Shown piece by piece: positions 7,944-16,564 of a stretch of 64,000 nt of DNA. This DNA comes from Anaerolineales bacterium. Lineage in GTDB: Bacteria; Chloroflexota; Anaerolineae; 4572-78; J111. Both the position numbers and the translations under genes were made by a program. The stretch is from contig JABTUW010000005.1 in the NCBI GenBank assembly GCA_015075185.1, forward strand, positions 434,001 through 498,000, written 5' to 3'. The notes under the pieces are model-generated. The model was given only the letters and a program-made list of their open reading frames with translations, was not told the DNA's origin and ran no database searches. Position 1 is the first letter of the stretch. Each line of letters opens with the position of its first letter.

Positions 7944-8951
7944 ATGCTGAAACAAACCATGTCCCTAACCCAACCCGCCCTCTCACCGGAGCGCCGCCTA
8001 ATGATTATCGCTGCGTTTTTCCTGGTGAGCGCCTTAACCGTACCCCTTTGGGCCGACTCAGGCACCATGCGCACCCTGGTTGAGTTTATCTACCTGCTTG
8101 CCCTGGCGCAGATGTGGAACCTGCTGGCCGGATACGCCGGCATGGTTTCCATTGGCCAGCAAGCCTGGATCGGCCTCGGCGGCTATGCCATGATTGTGTT
8201 GGCCGACGACCTGGGGATCAATGTCTTTGTCGCGGTCTTTCTGGCGGGTCTGGTCGCTATGCTCTTTGCCTTACCTACGGCTGTCCTGGTTTTCCGGCTG
8301 CGGGCCGGTTATTTTGCCATTGGCACCTGGGTCATCGCCGAGGTCTTTCGGCTGCTGGTTGCCAGCAGCACCACCTGGCTGCAAGGCGAGTCGGGCCGGA
8401 CCCTGGCTGCTTTTGCCGAAATGGGCCGGAATACCCGCGAAATCTGGACTTACCTCACCGCGATTATCATTGGTTTTGGCTCGATTGCCCTGGTATACTA
8501 CTTAATGCGTTCCAAATCGGGGCTGGGCTTAACCGCCACCCGCGATTCCGAGGCGGCCGCGGCCAGCGTGGGTATTGACACCTATCGTCTCAAGCTCATG
8601 GTTTTCCTGCTGTGCGCCTTCGGGACAGGGGTGGTCGGGGCTTTGATCTACCTAACTGTTCTCAACATTCGACCCTCGGCGGCCTTCTCGGTGCAGTGGA
8701 CGGCCTTTATGATCTTTATCGTGGTCATCGGCGGCATTGGCACCATCGAAGGGCCGATTATTGGGGCTGTCATCTTTTTCATCATTCGCGAATATCTCTC
8801 TAATTTTGGCGAATGGTCTTTTATTTTTTTAGGTGTGACTGCGGTCGTCATGATGCTTTTTATGCCGCAGGGTGTGTGGGGCTTACTGCGCCATCGCTTT
8901 GACCTGGAACTCTTTCCGGTGCGGCGGCGTCTGCCGCCTCATTTGCGATAA
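7944..8951 (+). CDS. livM: Liv-type ABC transporter permease (LivM-like)
   Basis: A 335-residue membrane protein with the LivM features LLAGYAGMVSIGQQAWIGLGGYAM (about 54-77), FRLRAGYFAIGTWVIAEVFRL and the ATPase-contact loop TRDSEAAAASVGIDTYRLKLM (about 196-216). About nine to ten hydrophobic segments fit the family. It pairs with the LivH-like permease. Start choice is uncertain: ATG 7944 and an in-frame GTG at 7938 both lack a good ribosome binding site. It completes a five-component importer whose ligand is probably an aromatic compound, judging from the surrounding catabolic genes. Confidence 0.87.
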   Translation: MLKQTMSLTQPALSPERRLMIIAAFFLVSALTVPLWADSGTMRTLVEFIYLLALAQMWNLLAGYAGMVSIGQQAWIGLGGYAMIVLADDLGINVFVAVFLAGLVAMLFALPTAVLVFRLRAGYFAIGTWVIAEVFRLLVASSTTWLQGESGRTLAAFAEMGRNTREIWTYLTAIIIGFGSIALVYYLMRSKSGLGLTATRDSEAAAASVGIDTYRLKLMVFLLCAFGTGVVGALIYLTVLNIRPSAAFSVQWTAFMIFIVVIGGIGTIEGPIIGAVIFFIIREYLSNFGEWSFIFLGVTAVVMMLFMPQGVWGLLRHRFDLELFPVRRRLPPHLR

Positions 8952-9034
8952 CAAGGTAGCAAAGTAACATGACCATGGTATTACCGATTACTGATTACTG
9001 ACGACTGGTTACTGACTACAATGGAGTCAAGCTA

Positions 9035-10234
9035 ATGAGCACTGTCATTATCGTTGGGGGGAGCTACGCCGGTCTAGCCGCTGCTCTGGAATTACGCCAG
9101 CGCCTGCCCGCCGGCGATACGGTGAGGGTTGTTTCGGCCAGTGAGACTTTTATCTTTCACCCTTCCTTAATTTGGGTGACTCAGGGTGAACGAGAACCGG
9201 CTGACATCTCTTTTCCGATTCGACCGGTGTTAGAAGAAGCTGGGGTTGAATTTATCTGCGCCCAGCTTGAAACCATCCATCCTGAGGCTAAAACGGTTTC
9301 GCTCAATCCGCAGCAATCGCTCAGTTTCGACAAATTACTGATCGCCACCGGCGGCGAATGGGATTGGGACGCTGTTCCAGGGTTGTGGCCCAAGCCTAGA
9401 GGCCATACGGTGTCCATTCTATCGCCGTGGGATGCCATCGCTGCTCGTACGGAGTGGCAGGCACTCCTGGCCGACTCCGGCCCGGTTGTTATCGGTGCTG
9501 TACTCAACGCCGGTTTGTACGGGGCCGCTTATGAATTTGCCCTCAACCTGGATATTGCCCTGCGCAAAGCAGGTGTCCGCGACCAGGCCCCCATCACTTT
9601 TGTTACCCCGGAACCCTTTTTGGGACACCTGGGGCACGGGGGCCTGGGCAACTCTCGCCAAATCATTGAAGAAGCGTTCGCTCGTCAGAAGATTCCGGCG
9701 ATTACCGAAGCCCAAATCGAGCGGGTTGAAGCCGAGGCGGTGGTACTGGCCGGCCGGCGGCAGCGGCTACCCTCTAAATTTACCATGCTGGTGCCGCCTT
9801 TTAAGGGGATAAAACCTGTCCGCCAAGTGCCTGACCTGGGCGATGCGCAAGGACGTATTCCGGTTGACGATTACTATCGCAGCTTAAACTATCCCGATAT
9901 TTTTGCCTCGGGCGTGGCGATCCAAGTCAAACCGCAGGTCAGTACTTTACTGCCTTGCGATGTTTTGATTACCGGTACGGTCAGCGCCGAGATGGGTCGA
10001 GTCGCCGCGACCAATATCGCAGCGGATTTGGGCCACGGTGCGGCAGTCCGCAAGCCAGCGAGCGCCTTAAAATCATTTTACGTCCTGGACTCCGGCTCGC
10101 ATGGCCTGTTTATGTCGCTCGGCTCGCAATCCTGGCTCAATTTGCAGCTCAATGTTCCCGGCCCCTGGGGTCACTGGGCCAAAGTGATTGCGGAGAAGTA
10201 TCAGATGTGGCAGATTCAATCCGGCCGGTACTGA
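9035..10234 (+). CDS. FAD/NAD(P)-dependent oxidoreductase related to sulfide:quinone reductase
   Basis: This 399-residue flavoprotein has an N-terminal FAD-binding dinucleotide fold (VIIVGGSYAGLAAALELRQR), the second motif LLIATGG, and the SQR-like PSKFTMLVPPFKG segment (about 248-260). In sulfide:quinone oxidoreductases the segment before the second nucleotide fold holds a catalytic Cys. Here the equivalent stretch reads GAVLNAGLYGAAYEFA without Cys, so sulfide oxidation is unlikely. It may instead reduce a quinone or a ring-cleavage intermediate, or serve as an electron donor to the oxygenases. The start has GGAG 8 bases upstream. It lies between the importer and maleylacetate reductase genes. 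Confidence 0.75.
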   Translation: MSTVIIVGGSYAGLAAALELRQRLPAGDTVRVVSASETFIFHPSLIWVTQGEREPADISFPIRPVLEEAGVEFICAQLETIHPEAKTVSLNPQQSLSFDKLLIATGGEWDWDAVPGLWPKPRGHTVSILSPWDAIAARTEWQALLADSGPVVIGAVLNAGLYGAAYEFALNLDIALRKAGVRDQAPITFVTPEPFLGHLGHGGLGNSRQIIEEAFARQKIPAITEAQIERVEAEAVVLAGRRQRLPSKFTMLVPPFKGIKPVRQVPDLGDAQGRIPVDDYYRSLNYPDIFASGVAIQVKPQVSTLLPCDVLITGTVSAEMGRVAATNIAADLGHGAAVRKPASALKSFYVLDSGSHGLFMSLGSQSWLNLQLNVPGPWGHWAKVIAEKYQMWQIQSGRY

Positions 10235-10325
10235 TGGGAGACTGGAGGGCTGGAAGAAGGGAAGGATAGGAATTTAGAGAGAGACGATTTTCTGATTTGT
10301 TATTTCTTAATTTTTCGGTTAAATA

Positions 10326-11480
10326 ATGACGCAATTTAACTACACTGCTTATGCCCAAGAAATTGTTTTTGCCGCCGGCAGCCTGGCCCGGCTGGGAGAG
10401 GCGGTCAACCGCTTTGGCTGGCAGCGATTAATACTCTGCACCAGTCCCTCACTGCGGGCTAGTGGCCATGTTGCCGCGATTGAAGCAGCTTTAGGAACGC
10501 GGCTGGTCGCATCCTATGAACGCACGCAGTCGCATGTACTCGATTTTCAATTGGCCGAAGCTCTGAAACTGGCCGAGGTGGCAGAAATTGACGCCGTAAT
10601 CGGGCTGGGCGGAGGCAGTCCCATTGGACTGGCCAAGGCGGTCAGTTCAACTCTGGAAGAGCAGCGAACCGGCCGCCCCGCTCGCGCCGCTTTTCCCACC
10701 GACCAGCCGCTCATCCCGGTGGTAGCGATACCGACCACCTATGCCGGTTCGGAGATGACCCCGATTTACGGCGTCACCCACCAGACTGACGGCACTACCC
10801 GCAAAATTACTGTCAGAGACGCCAAGATTGCGCCCAAGCTGGTCATTTATGACCCCCTGCTCACCCTCAACCTGCCGCCAGAAGTGACGGCCGGAACGGG
10901 GATCAATGCGCTGGCCCACTGCGTCGAGGCTGTCTACTCCATCACGCGCCATCCCCTGTCTACAGCCGCGGCATTGGCCGGGATTCAAGCCATTACCCGC
11001 GCTTTGCCCCGCTGCTACGATCACGGCGACGACCTGTCGGCCAGAACCGAGATGTTGCGGGGGGCGCACCTGGGCGGGACAGCCCTGGCCAGTGTTTCGA
11101 TGGGTTTGCATCACGGCCTGTGCCATGTGTTGGGCGGGACGGCAGGAGTGCCGCATGGTGTCGCCAATGCGATTATGCTGCCCCATGCCATGCGCTTCAA
11201 CCTGGATGCGACTGCCCCGAAACTGGCCCAGGTCGCCAGGGCGATGGGCCTGGATGGGGCCGGTCAAAGTGACGAGGTCGCCGGCGAAGCAGCCGCTCAG
11301 CATGTGTACAACATGGTCAGCCAATTGGGGCTGCCGCAGCGTCTGCGTGAGGCTGGCGTTAACGAGGCCGACCTGCCCCGCCTGGCTGAATTGGCCCTTA
11401 AGAGCAGCGCTGTCCAAAGCAATCCCAAGCCTCTGAGCAGCGCAGCCCAGGCTGAAGCTATCTTCAGAGCGGCGTGGTGA
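10326..11480 (+). CDS. Maleylacetate reductase (iron-alcohol-dehydrogenase-like)
   Basis: The 384-residue protein matches the maleylacetate reductase branch of the Fe-alcohol dehydrogenase family. The opening FNYTAYAQEIVFAAGSL is characteristic. The NAD-binding loop GLGGGSPIGLAKAVS (about 93-107), IPTTYAGSEMTPIYG, ALAHCVEAVYS and GLHHGLCHVLGGTAGVPHG follow in order. The reaction is NAD(P)H-dependent reduction of maleylacetate to 3-oxoadipate. With the dioxygenase immediately downstream this gives the two core steps of the hydroxyquinol pathway. No strong ribosome site is visible (TTTTTCGGTTAAATA before ATG). Confidence 0.92.
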   Translation: MTQFNYTAYAQEIVFAAGSLARLGEAVNRFGWQRLILCTSPSLRASGHVAAIEAALGTRLVASYERTQSHVLDFQLAEALKLAEVAEIDAVIGLGGGSPIGLAKAVSSTLEEQRTGRPARAAFPTDQPLIPVVAIPTTYAGSEMTPIYGVTHQTDGTTRKITVRDAKIAPKLVIYDPLLTLNLPPEVTAGTGINALAHCVEAVYSITRHPLSTAAALAGIQAITRALPRCYDHGDDLSARTEMLRGAHLGGTALASVSMGLHHGLCHVLGGTAGVPHGVANAIMLPHAMRFNLDATAPKLAQVARAMGLDGAGQSDEVAGEAAAQHVYNMVSQLGLPQRLREAGVNEADLPRLAELALKSSAVQSNPKPLSSAAQAEAIFRAAW

Positions 11481-11496
11481 ATAGAAGCCAGTTGCC

Positions 11497-11673
11497 AGTG
11501 AACAGTCAATGTCATTAAGTTAAGCAGCATCCTGAGTAGGTTGAGCGAAGCGAAACCGTATCGAAGGGTGCTGTGCTGTCAGGAAGTCATCGCCAACTCG
11601 CACCCTTCGATACACGCTCCACTTCGTTCCGCGCTACTCAGGATGCTAAACTTAACGACATTGAGTGAACAGT
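11497..11673. mobile_element. Putative 157-bp MITE with 10-bp direct repeats
   Basis: Positions 11507-11663 form a long imperfect inverted repeat beginning CAATGTC and ending GACATTG, with arms of about 65 bases. Perfect copies of AGTGAACAGT flank it (11497-11506 and 11664-11673), the signature of a target-site duplication. There is no coding capacity. The element separates the maleylacetate reductase and dioxygenase genes. The surrounding DNA is low-complexity, so the direct repeat could in part be chance. Confidence 0.65.
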
Positions 11674-11742
11674 AACCAGTTGAACTGTCCACTGGCAACT
11701 GACCACCGATAACCGTATACTGTTTTTAAAGGAGTTTAAGCG

Positions 11743-12618
11743 ATGCGCAATCTAACCGAACAGAACATAACCGAAGTCGTCATCAACAGCTTTGCCAATA
11801 CCCAAAATCCGCGTCTAAAAGAAATTTTGACCAGCCTGGTCAAGCATCTCCATGCGTTTGTGCGGGAGGTGGAGCTGACCGAGGAAGAGTGGCTGTACGG
11901 GATTCAATTTCTGACCCGCACCGGCCACATGTGTGATGACAAACGCCAGGAGTTTATTCTGCTGTCGGATACCCTGGGCGTCACCACGCTCAAGGATATC
12001 ATCAATAACCGCAAACCGCCGGGAGTGACAGAATACACCATCCTGGGTCCCTTTTACGTTGAAGACGCGCCAGAACTGCCAGCTATGGCTAACATCGCCG
12101 GCGCTACGCCCGGCGAGCCGGTGGTTATTTCCGGCCGGGTAACCGATCCCTCCAGCCATCCACTGGCGGACGCCCTGCTTGACGTCTGGCAGGCTTCCGC
12201 CGAGGGGTTCTATGATGTGCAACTGCCTGACCAGAGCGAGTTGAATCTGCGGGGCAAATTCCGCACCGATGCCGAAGGGCGTTACGCCTTCCGCACCATC
12301 AAGCCTTCTTTTTATCCTATTCCCGGCGATGGGCCAGTCGGCCAGATGTTAAGAACCGTCGGCCGCCATCCCTACCGCCCGGCACATATCCACTTTATTG
12401 TGTCAGCCAGTGGTTACGAAACTGTCACCACCGAACTCTTTGTCGAGGGTGATCCTTACCTGGACTCCGATGCCGTGTTCGGCGTCAGAAACTCCCTGGT
12501 GGTTGATTTCGTCCGCAGCGAATCGGCTGAGGAGGCCGCCCGGTATGGAGTTACGGACCCCTTCTATACCGTCGAATATAATTTTATCTTGCAGCCGGCC
12601 CCATCGAGCGGAAGTTAA
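11743..12618 (+). CDS. Hydroxyquinol 1,2-dioxygenase (intradiol)
   Basis: The 291-residue protein has the two-part intradiol dioxygenase structure. An N-terminal helical dimerisation domain (about 1-95, with FLTRTGHMCDDKRQEFILLSDTLG) is followed by the catalytic domain starting at YTILGPFYVEDAP. The Fe(III) ligands are visible as a Tyr pair and the His pair in HPYRPAHIHFIVSA (about 207-220). The N-domain pattern and the neighbouring maleylacetate reductase favour hydroxyquinol over catechol. It cleaves hydroxyquinol to maleylacetate in the cytoplasm. A good AAGGAG site precedes the ATG. Its stop codon overlaps the stop of the convergent rtcB gene. Confidence 0.92.
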   Translation: MRNLTEQNITEVVINSFANTQNPRLKEILTSLVKHLHAFVREVELTEEEWLYGIQFLTRTGHMCDDKRQEFILLSDTLGVTTLKDIINNRKPPGVTEYTILGPFYVEDAPELPAMANIAGATPGEPVVISGRVTDPSSHPLADALLDVWQASAEGFYDVQLPDQSELNLRGKFRTDAEGRYAFRTIKPSFYPIPGDGPVGQMLRTVGRHPYRPAHIHFIVSASGYETVTTELFVEGDPYLDSDAVFGVRNSLVVDFVRSESAEEAARYGVTDPFYTVEYNFILQPAPSSGS

Positions 12619-14066
12619 CCTTTAATGACGGCAATCGGGGTCAAGCGAGCCACTTTTTTGGCAATGCCGGCGCCATGCACAACTTCCACCACCCGATCCA
12701 CGTCCTTGTAAGCAGCAGGGGCTTCTTCGGCCAGGCCCGACATGCTGCCAGCCCGTACCCGAATGCCGCCTGCTTCCATTTCCTCGCGCAAGTCAGAGCC
12801 ACGAATGCTCCTTTTTGCCTGGTGACGGCTCATCATCCGCCCGGCGCCGTGGCAGGTGGAGCCGAACGTCTGGGCCATCGAGCCAGCCGTACCCAGTAGC
12901 ACCCAGCTCGCCGTGCCCATTGAGCCGGGCACCAGCACCGGCTGGCCGATGTCCCGGTAAACGTCAGGCAACGCGGGCGAACCGGGACCAAAAGCGCGGG
13001 TTGCCCCCTTGCGGTGAACACAAACTTTTACCCGGCGGCCATCCACTTCGTGCTCCTCGATCTTGGCCATATTATGGGCAATGTCATAAATCTGATAGAC
13101 CCCGTGATTTCTGACCTTCCCGGCCAGAGCCTCTTCAAAACTGCGGCGAATGTGGAAGGTCAGCACCTGCCGGTTGGCAAAGGCATAGTTGGCGGCAGCC
13201 TTCATGGCGGCCAGGTAATCTTGTCCCTCCGGACTGCTCAGCGGCGCACAGACCAGTTCCCGATCGGGCAGCTTGATCCCGTAGCGATGCACTGCACTCT
13301 GGAAGCGATTAACATAGTCGGTGCAAATCTGGTGACCAAAGCCCCGCGAACCGCAGTGAATCTGCACCGTCACCTGGCCGGGGAAAAGGCCCATGCGGTC
13401 GGCTGCTGTTTCGTCAAAAACTTGATCCACCACGTCCACTTCGATAAAATGGTTGCCCGCGCCCAGCGTGCCGACCTGATCATTACCGCGCTCTTTGGCC
13501 CGCGCGCTGACCTTGCTGGCGTTCGCGCCTTCCAGGTGGCCCCATTCTTCCGTTCGCTCCAAATCGGCCTCGCTGGCATAGCCACGTTTCAAGGCCCAGC
13601 GCGCTCCTTCTTCGACCAGTCGATCTAATTCGCCATGTTTGAGCCTGATACTGCCCTTCTCCCCTACCCCACTCGGGCAGTTGGCATACAAAGCGGTGGC
13701 CAGGTTATTCAGGTGAGGCTCTACCTGGGCTTTGGTCAGGTAAGTTGCCAGCAGGCGCACGCCGCAGTTGATATCGTACCCCACGCCGCCCGGCGAAATG
13801 ATCCCATCAGGCAGTTCTGTCGCTATCACGCCTCCAATTGGAAAACCATATCCCTGGTGAATATCAGGCATGGCCAACGCATACTTTACAATCCCCGGCA
13901 GCGTGGCCGTATTGACCAGTTGTTCCAGGCTTTTATCCTCCAAAGCCTTTTCCATCAGCTCCGGGTCGGCGTAAAAGCGGGCCGGGACGCGCATAGCTTC
14001 CTGGAACGAAGCCGGAACTTCATAAATAAATTTGTCAATGCGTTTGAAATCATGACTGCTGACCAT
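12615..14066 (-). CDS. rtcB: RtcB RNA ligase
   Basis: The 483-residue protein is an RtcB-type 3'-phosphate/5'-OH RNA ligase (GTP- and Mn-dependent), acting in RNA repair or tRNA maturation. Key segments are GGVGYDINCGVRLL with metal-binding Asp and Cys (about 78-91), GAGNHFIEV, HCGSRGFGHQ, VPGSMGTASWVLLGT, and TFGSTCHGAGRMMSRHQAKR with the His that becomes guanylylated. The ATG at 14066 has an AGGAG site, and the upstream in-frame extension is not supported. It lies downstream of archease, its known activating partner, on the same strand. It converges with the dioxygenase gene so closely that the two stop codons overlap. Confidence 0.95.
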   Translation of the reverse strand: MVSSHDFKRIDKFIYEVPASFQEAMRVPARFYADPELMEKALEDKSLEQLVNTATLPGIVKYALAMPDIHQGYGFPIGGVIATELPDGIISPGGVGYDINCGVRLLATYLTKAQVEPHLNNLATALYANCPSGVGEKGSIRLKHGELDRLVEEGARWALKRGYASEADLERTEEWGHLEGANASKVSARAKERGNDQVGTLGAGNHFIEVDVVDQVFDETAADRMGLFPGQVTVQIHCGSRGFGHQICTDYVNRFQSAVHRYGIKLPDRELVCAPLSSPEGQDYLAAMKAAANYAFANRQVLTFHIRRSFEEALAGKVRNHGVYQIYDIAHNMAKIEEHEVDGRRVKVCVHRKGATRAFGPGSPALPDVYRDIGQPVLVPGSMGTASWVLLGTAGSMAQTFGSTCHGAGRMMSRHQAKRSIRGSDLREEMEAGGIRVRAGSMSGLAEEAPAAYKDVDRVVEVVHGAGIAKKVARLTPIAVIKG

Positions 14067-14136
14067 TAGTATCTCCTCGATCAGGAGCAAGTAATCTATT
14101 CCCTACTCCTTACTACTTACTCCCTACTCCCTTACT

Positions 14137-14586
14137 TCACACATCGAATACAATCGTTGCTTCCAACCCCGCGTCTGTCTGCACAATTTCAAGATTGTGG
14201 TAAGTAACTGCTTTGATGTGTTTTTGCAGATTGGGCACATACCCCCCGCGAACTGTTGCTTGCAAGTGGGTGGGCGTAACCTCGACGAGATCGAACTGGC
14301 GAAACACGAGCAGTTCTGCTTCGGCCCAGTAAGCCAGTTCACTCAGCCAATTGACCAGCAGGCTTTCGCCGTCGAAGGCGTCCAACTCAACCCGCCGCTC
14401 GATTTCCAGGGGGACAGCCGCCGGTTCGGCCACCAATAGACTGGCCATGCCATAAGCGGCGTTGACCAGGAACTCCGGCCAATCACGCCCGCGCACGCGC
14501 AAGGCCCAGTCGGCCGTGTGTTCGATCTCTTCGAAGCCGGCCGCCGGTAAGGTCTCTTTCGGTTTCGATTCAGACTCGGTAGGCAT
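14137..14586 (-). CDS. Archease (RtcB activator)
   Basis: A 149-residue archease with the family signature FEEIEHTADWALRVRG (about 18-33), the internal SLLVNWLSELAYWAE segment (about 76-90) and a C-terminal TVIFDV. Archease promotes guanylylation and multiple turnover of RtcB. The pairing with rtcB 70 bases downstream supports both calls. A GGGAG site precedes the ATG. The spacer between the two genes is filled with short degenerate CCTACTCCTTACT-like units, as in other spacers of this window. Confidence 0.93.
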   Translation of the reverse strand: MPTESESKPKETLPAAGFEEIEHTADWALRVRGRDWPEFLVNAAYGMASLLVAEPAAVPLEIERRVELDAFDGESLLVNWLSELAYWAEAELLVFRQFDLVEVTPTHLQATVRGGYVPNLQKHIKAVTYHNLEIVQTDAGLEATIVFDV

Positions 14587-14649
14587 CAGTCTCCCGCAAC
14601 GGTAGAGTAAGAAAGAATTTTAACCGCCGGTTCTCTTTTCATCAAATAG

Positions 14650-15972
14650 CTATGACGACATATAGCCCAGTTTTTGGGCAGCTCGAGCCAAATCGTCCCG
14701 AAACTTGGGATGGGCGATATTAATGAGTTCCCTGGCTCGCTGGCGGATGGTTTTACCGTGCAGCGAAGCCACCCCGTACTCGGTGACGACATAATGCACA
14801 TCGTAGCGGCTGGTCACCACCCCGGCCCCCCGATCCAGCATGGGCACAATCCGGCTGACGCTCTCGCCGTGGGCGGTCGCCGGCAGAGCGATGATCGGTA
14901 GGCCCCCTTTGGAACGGGCCGCCCCTCTGATGAAGTCGACTTGCCCGCCAGCCCCGCTATAAAGGTGGGGACCGATGGAGTCGGCACAGACCTGGCCGGT
15001 CAGGTCTACTTGCAAGGCCGAGTTGATCGCCACCATCCGCTCGTTTCGGGCAATATTGAACGGGTCGTTGATGTAATCGGTAGGGTACAGCTCGATCAGG
15101 GGATTGTTGTCTACAAAGCGATAAAGGCGCTGCGAGCCGAACAAGAAGCCGGCCACAATCTTACCCGGATGAAACGTTTTCCTGGCGCCAGTGATAATGC
15201 CAGCCTCGACCAAGTCAACCACCCCATCCGAAAAGAGTTCGGTATGAATCCCCAGATCACGATGCTGGGTCAGATTCCGCAGCACGGCATCGGGAATGCT
15301 GCCGAGACCCATCTGCAGCGTAGCCCCGTCCGGGATCAGTTCGGCGATATACTGGCCGATACGCATGTGCCGGGCCGAATTGCCACCCTGGGGCGCTTCC
15401 GGCAAGGGGTAGTCCACCTCGACGATGTGCCGGAGCCGGCTGATATGAATCAAGCTATCCCCGCAGGTCCGCGGCATTTGCTGGTTGATCTCAGCCACGA
15501 TAGTTTGAGCCGCCTCGGCCGCCGGTTTGGTTACACCCACTTCGACGCCGTAGCTGCAAAAACCTTGCTCGTCCGGAGGAGAGAGAGAAATCAACGCCAC
15601 GTTAAGGGGTAAAGCGCCATTACGAAACAGGTGAGGTATTTCCGAGAGAAAAAGTGGGGTAAAATCAGCCTGGCCTTCACCCACAGCCCGGCGTACATTG
15701 GGGCCAATAAAGAGAGCGTTGTGCCGAAAGGTGTCTTCAAACTCTGGATCGAGGTAGGGAGCGGTGGTAAAGGTCAGGAGGTGGGTAATTTCGACGTGGC
15801 GGAGTGGCTGGCCTGCCGCCTGCCGCCGGCGGGCATAACGTGGCAAAGCGGCAATCAACCTCGCCGGCCCCCCGGCTCCACCCCCAATATAGACCCGCTG
15901 CTCCGATTGAAGGCAGGTCAAGGCCGTCTCGATATCGGTGATTTTGTCGTGGTAGCTACTGTTCCAATTCAT
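14650..15972 (-). CDS. Acetyl-CoA hydrolase/transferase family CoA-transferase
   Basis: The 440-residue protein belongs to the acetyl-CoA hydrolase/4-hydroxybutyrate CoA-transferase family. Visible features are VYIGGGAGGPARLIAAL near residue 28, QMGLGSIPDAVLRNL, and GIHTELFSDGVVDL holding the probable catalytic Glu (about 235-248), followed by the FLFGSQRLYRFVDNNP segment typical of the family. It would move CoA between a carboxylate and acyl-CoA. It follows the oxidoreductase genes on the same strand with a 29-bp gap. It may therefore release or recapture the CoA thioester made by that enzyme, conserving energy or producing acetate. The substrate is unknown. Confidence 0.88.
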   Translation of the reverse strand: MNWNSSYHDKITDIETALTCLQSEQRVYIGGGAGGPARLIAALPRYARRRQAAGQPLRHVEITHLLTFTTAPYLDPEFEDTFRHNALFIGPNVRRAVGEGQADFTPLFLSEIPHLFRNGALPLNVALISLSPPDEQGFCSYGVEVGVTKPAAEAAQTIVAEINQQMPRTCGDSLIHISRLRHIVEVDYPLPEAPQGGNSARHMRIGQYIAELIPDGATLQMGLGSIPDAVLRNLTQHRDLGIHTELFSDGVVDLVEAGIITGARKTFHPGKIVAGFLFGSQRLYRFVDNNPLIELYPTDYINDPFNIARNERMVAINSALQVDLTGQVCADSIGPHLYSGAGGQVDFIRGAARSKGGLPIIALPATAHGESVSRIVPMLDRGAGVVTSRYDVHYVVTEYGVASLHGKTIRQRARELINIAHPKFRDDLARAAQKLGYMSS

Positions 15973-16001
15973 CAGGTGCCTACTCCACGGACTCGACGGA
16001 T

Positions 16002-16553
16002 CTACTGATACTGGTCAGGTTCGGTACACTGAGCGCCCCGCTGCAAAGCCTGCTCATCGGCGGCCAGCAACTCTCGTTTACTTTGAGACAGATGCTGAGA
16101 TAGGGCTTGTTTCACCGCTGCCAAAGGCACGACATGGGTGATAGCCACTAAAGCGCCCAAGGCGACCATATTGGCTACTTTGATGTCACCCAATTCAGTG
16201 CCGATATCACTGGCGGGTACAGCGACGTAATGAATATCGGCCCGGCGGAAGGAAGGAGCAATAAGCGAACTGTTGTAGACCAGCACCCCGCCGGGCTGCA
16301 CTAATGGCTCATATTTCTCCAAAGAAGGGTTATTCAGGACAAGCACTGCCCGGGGGCAGCGCACCACCGGCGAGCCGATTTCTTCATCGCCAATGATGAC
16401 TGTCACGTGGGCCGTCCCGCCCCGCATCTCCGGCCCATAGCTGGGCAGCCAGGTGACGTTTTTGCCGCTGTCCAGGCCCGCCTGGGCCAGCACCGTCCCG
16501 GCCAGGAGCGCCCCCTGGCCCCCAAAGCCGGATAGAATAAATTCTATTTGCAT
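16002..16553 (-). CDS. 2-oxoacid:ferredoxin oxidoreductase, gamma subunit
   Basis: A 183-residue gamma subunit with the characteristic opening FILSGFGGQGALLAGTVLAQAG (about 5-26) and the WLPSYGPEMRGGTAHVTVII segment (about 36-55). It is the third of four oxidoreductase genes in the order delta, alpha, beta, gamma. An AAAGGAGG site precedes the ATG, and the gap after the beta gene is 11 bp. The subunit carries part of the CoA/TPP domain set of the complex. Substrate choice (2-oxoglutarate, branched-chain 2-oxoacid or pyruvate) cannot be read from this subunit. Confidence 0.93.
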   Translation of the reverse strand: MQIEFILSGFGGQGALLAGTVLAQAGLDSGKNVTWLPSYGPEMRGGTAHVTVIIGDEEIGSPVVRCPRAVLVLNNPSLEKYEPLVQPGGVLVYNSSLIAPSFRRADIHYVAVPASDIGTELGDIKVANMVALGALVAITHVVPLAAVKQALSQHLSQSKRELLAADEQALQRGAQCTEPDQYQ

Positions 16554-16564
16554 GCGGTCCTCCT

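Noticed and set aside
9035..10234. Functional sulfide:quinone oxidoreductase
   Set aside because: The catalytic cysteine positions of that family are not conserved.
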